Positions 62,200-64,000 of a DNA stretch of 64,000 nucleotides are shown here, piece after piece. The stretch is taken from positions 5,059,001 to 5,123,000 of the forward strand of contig NZ_CP108430.1 of NCBI RefSeq assembly GCF_041435335.1. The letters run 5' to 3'. Position numbers and translations under genes: made by a program. Source of the DNA: Streptomyces sp. NBC_01283. GTDB lineage: Bacteria > Actinomycetota > Actinomycetes > Streptomycetales > Streptomycetaceae. Numbering within the stretch: position 1 is the first letter of the stretch; every line of letters starts with the position of its first letter. The notes below the pieces were generated by a model, which saw nothing but the letters and a program-made list of their open reading frames with translations, did no database searches and had not been told where the DNA came from.

Positions 62200-62829
62200 A
62201 TGACCTCACGCGCTCTGACAGTCGGCTTCGACCTCGACATGACCCTGATCGACTCCCGGCCCGGCATCAAGGAGGCCTTCCTGGCCCTGACCGCCGAGAC
62301 CGGAACCTACATAGACGCCGATCTCGCGATCTCCCGGCTCGGCCCGCCGCTGGAGCAGGAGCTGCGCCACTGGTTCCCCGAGGAGCGGATCCAGGAGATG
62401 GCCGACCGCTACCGTGAGATCTATCCCACATACGCCATCGCCCCCGCGCTCGCGATGGCCGGTGCCCGCGAGGCGGTCGCGGCCGTGCGCTCCCACGGCG
62501 GCCGGGCGATCGTGGTGACCGCCAAGCACGAGCCGAACGCGAAGCTCCACCTGGCGCACCTCGGCATCGAGGCGGACGCGGTGATCGGCTGGCTGTGGGC
62601 CGAGGCGAAGGCGGAGGCACTGCGCGAGCACGACGCGGCGGTGTACGTCGGGGACCACACCGGTGATGTACGCGGCGCGCGTACGGCGGGCGCGCTCTCC
62701 GTGGCGGTGGCCACCGGGCCGTGCGACGCAGCGGAACTGCGCGCGGCGGGAGCGGATGCCGTGCTCACCGACCTGACGGAGTTCCCCGCCTGGCTCGCCG
62801 CGTATGTGGAAGGCGCCGCCGCTAAGTAG
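62200..62829 (+). CDS. HAD-superfamily phosphatase
   Basis: A 209-residue HAD hydrolase. Motif I is VGFDLDMTLIDSRPGIKEAF near residue 8, with the nucleophile Asp and acid/base Asp. Motif II is GRAIVVTAKHEPNAKLHLAH near 105. Motif IV is AAVYVGDHTGDVRGARTAGA near 145. A helical cap lies between I and II, as in phosphoglycolate phosphatase-like enzymes. The substrate is unknown. It is divergent from the siderophore operon, sharing 123 bases of promoter region, and overlaps the next convergent gene by 8 bases. Confidence 0.88.
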   Translation: MTSRALTVGFDLDMTLIDSRPGIKEAFLALTAETGTYIDADLAISRLGPPLEQELRHWFPEERIQEMADRYREIYPTYAIAPALAMAGAREAVAAVRSHGGRAIVVTAKHEPNAKLHLAHLGIEADAVIGWLWAEAKAEALREHDAAVYVGDHTGDVRGARTAGALSVAVATGPCDAAELRAAGADAVLTDLTEFPAWLAAYVEGAAAK

Positions 62830-63073
62830 TCGCCGACCTGGCCTGGCGGCGCTGAACGGCGATACCGCGCAGCACTCCCGCCACGGCGACGAGGAACCCG
62901 ACGCCCATCAGCATGCACACCGCGTACGCGATGGACGGGAACGGGTCGGTGCCGAGGAACAGCGGGGCCACCGTGACCAGAGTGGCCACGGCTCCGACGA
63001 AGAAGATGACTGCTCCGGTCCGGACCAGGCCATCGCCCGGTCCGGCGGAATTCGCTTGGGTTTTGTCACGCAC
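62822..63073 (-). CDS. Small two-helix membrane protein
   Basis: An 83-residue protein with two membrane helices (GAVIFFVGAVATLVTVAPLF and SIAYAVCMLMGVGFLVAVAG) and a basic C-terminus RGIAVQRRQARSATT. It is common in Streptomyces but has no assigned function. It converges with the HAD gene. Confidence 0.75.
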   Translation of the reverse strand: MRDKTQANSAGPGDGLVRTGAVIFFVGAVATLVTVAPLFLGTDPFPSIAYAVCMLMGVGFLVAVAGVLRGIAVQRRQARSATT

Positions 63074-63244
63074 CCGACCAGGGTAGTTCCCAGCGCGAAG
63101 GAAGAATCCGGGGACGTCTTGTCACCGGCCCCCGGACCCATAGTCTTGGTGGCGGCGGGTCGGGCGACCCGCTGTAGTGCTATCCAGAGCCGTTTTCCGC
63201 GGCATAGACGCGTACGACGACAAGTACGAGGACGAGGACTTCAG

Positions 63245-63628
63245 GTGCCTACCGGCAAGGTCAAGTGGTTCAACAGCGAGAAGGGCTTCGGCTTCCTCTC
63301 CCGCGATGACGGCGGCGACGTCTTCGTGCACTCCTCCGTACTGCCCGACAGTGTCGACACACTCAAGCCCGGCCAGCGCGTCGAGTTCGGCGTCGTCGCC
63401 GGTCAGCGCGGTGACCAGGCCCTGTCGGTGACGATCCTCGACCCGACGCCGTCCGTTGCCGCCGCGCAGCGGCGCAAGCCCGACGAACTGGCGTCGATCG
63501 TCCAGGACTTGACGACGCTGCTCGAGAACATCACGCCGATGCTGGAGAAGGGGCGCTACCCCGACAAGGCGTCGGGCGCGAAGATCGCCGGCCTGCTCCG
63601 GGCGGTGGCGGACCAACTGGACGTGTAG
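63245..63628 (+). CDS. Cold-shock-domain protein with C-terminal extension
   Basis: A 127-residue protein starting at a GTG (VPTGKVKWFNSEKGFGFLSR) behind a GAGGAC site. The cold-shock domain has RNP1 KGFGFLSR and RNP2 VFVHSSVL. A second part from about residue 75 (RRKPDELASIVQDLTTLLEN, then MLEKGRYPDKASGAKIAGLL) is helical and conserved in actinobacteria. It should bind single-stranded nucleic acid; the extension may mediate dimerisation. It is convergent with mqnD. Confidence 0.92.
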   Translation: MPTGKVKWFNSEKGFGFLSRDDGGDVFVHSSVLPDSVDTLKPGQRVEFGVVAGQRGDQALSVTILDPTPSVAAAQRRKPDELASIVQDLTTLLENITPMLEKGRYPDKASGAKIAGLLRAVADQLDV

Positions 63629-63632
63629 GGAC

Positions 63633-64000
63633 TCAGCCGAAGTCGAGCGCACCCGGCGGAAGGGGCGGTACGAGCCCCTCCGCCGCGGCCCGCGTCAGCA
63701 GCCCGCGGATCGCGGCATGGCCGTTCTCGCCCAGGTCGGCCGTGAACTCGTTCACGTACAGGCCGATGTGCTGGTCGGCGACGGCCGGGTCCATCTCCTG
63801 CGCGTGCTCCTGTACGTAGGGCCGCGAGGCCTCGGGGTCGTCCCAGGCCATCCGCACCGACGTACGGACGGCGTCCGCGAGCTGCTCCAGGCGCTCCGTG
63901 CCGAGGCTCCGCTTGGCGATGATCGCGCCCAGCGGGATCGGCAGACCCGTCGTCCGCTCCCAGTGCTCGCCCATGTCGGCAAGGCAGTTGAGCCCGTAGT
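63633..64000 (-). CDS. mqnD: 1,4-dihydroxy-6-naphthoate synthase MqnD (3' part)
   Basis: The last 122 codons of a gene that continues past the window end. The frame reads LADMGEHWERTTGLPIPLGA, then IIAKRSLGTERLEQLADAVR and ends PPGALDFG, which fits the C-terminal half of MqnD. This enzyme makes 1,4-dihydroxy-6-naphthoate from cyclic dehypoxanthine futalosine in the futalosine route to menaquinone, used by Streptomyces. An internal ATG at 63974 is not the start. The neighbouring mqn genes are outside the window. Confidence 0.88.
   Translation of the reverse strand, partial: YGLNCLADMGEHWERTTGLPIPLGAIIAKRSLGTERLEQLADAVRTSVRMAWDDPEASRPYVQEHAQEMDPAVADQHIGLYVNEFTADLGENGHAAIRGLLTRAAAEGLVPPLPPGALDFG

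Overview
The window comes from a high-GC actinomycete, almost certainly a Streptomyces. The evidence is third-position GC bias, frequent GTG starts, ATGA/GTGA gene overlaps, BldD-, DasR- and CsoR-type sites, a diguanylate cyclase of CdgB architecture, and a WhiJ-like regulator next to a DUF397 protein. From memory, the gene order (cdgB, nagA/nagK, otsAB, thrC, cold-shock gene, groEL2, helR, mqnD) resembles the central SCO428x-SCO432x core of S. coelicolor. That comparison was not computed. No tRNA, rRNA or CRISPR array was seen.

Layout. 1-8.1 kb: ankyrin protein, propeller lipoprotein, M1 peptidase lipoprotein, a minus-strand operon that pairs a Tm-1-like protein with a PEP-hydrolase-like TIM barrel, terD, arfB and a flavin reductase. 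8.2-10.1 kb: cdgB behind a perfect Crp-like palindrome and a BldD-like box. 11.1-18.1 kb: an amino-sugar cluster (class II aldolase, PfkB-type kinase, nagA, nagK, SIS sugar-phosphate enzyme, solute-binding lipoprotein) with two DasR-type operators. 18.4-22.2 kb: compatible-solute genes otsB, otsA and gpgS, with a decayed beta-helix remnant and a sortase-type surface protein. 22.4-26.8 kb: SAM-I riboswitch and threonine synthase, MoaD-like protein, cold-shock protein, and groEL under two CIRCE elements. 26.9-32.9 kb is accessory: lipase-like protein, frameshifted Uma2 gene, HTH/zinc-ribbon protein, WhiJ-like/DUF397 locus, polysaccharide deacetylase and a Uma2 remnant.

32.9-36.5 kb: a MurNAc operon (murR-type regulator, murQ, PTS EIIBC). 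36.6-41.7 kb: small conserved proteins, an MFS exporter, an MDMPI-GNAT fusion and an HD hydrolase. 42-46.3 kb: a copper module (His-rich secreted protein, two CsoR operators, copA, cutC). 47-50.7 kb: a HelR-type RNA-polymerase helicase with an IS110-family element directly upstream. 51-58.2 kb: GT87 mannosyltransferase-like protein, XPB helicase, a large helicase-associated/WYL protein, and a membrane protein. 58.2-62.1 kb: a siderophore-type ABC operon with an iron box. The window ends with a HAD hydrolase, a small membrane protein, a cold-shock-domain protein and the 3' part of mqnD.

Two themes recur. The first is amino-sugar and cell-wall recycling: the DasR-type GlcNAc/GalNAc-like genes and the MurNAc operon would feed sugar phosphates into central metabolism. 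The second is stress and envelope homeostasis: trehalose and glucosylglycerate synthesis, chaperonin and cold-shock genes, copper export, iron uptake, ribosome rescue and rifamycin-type RNA polymerase protection. The least explained parts are the possible GalNAc route, the Tm-1/PEP-hydrolase pair, the IS110 element with its probable bridge-RNA end, the XPB partner, and two families of interspersed intergenic repeats.
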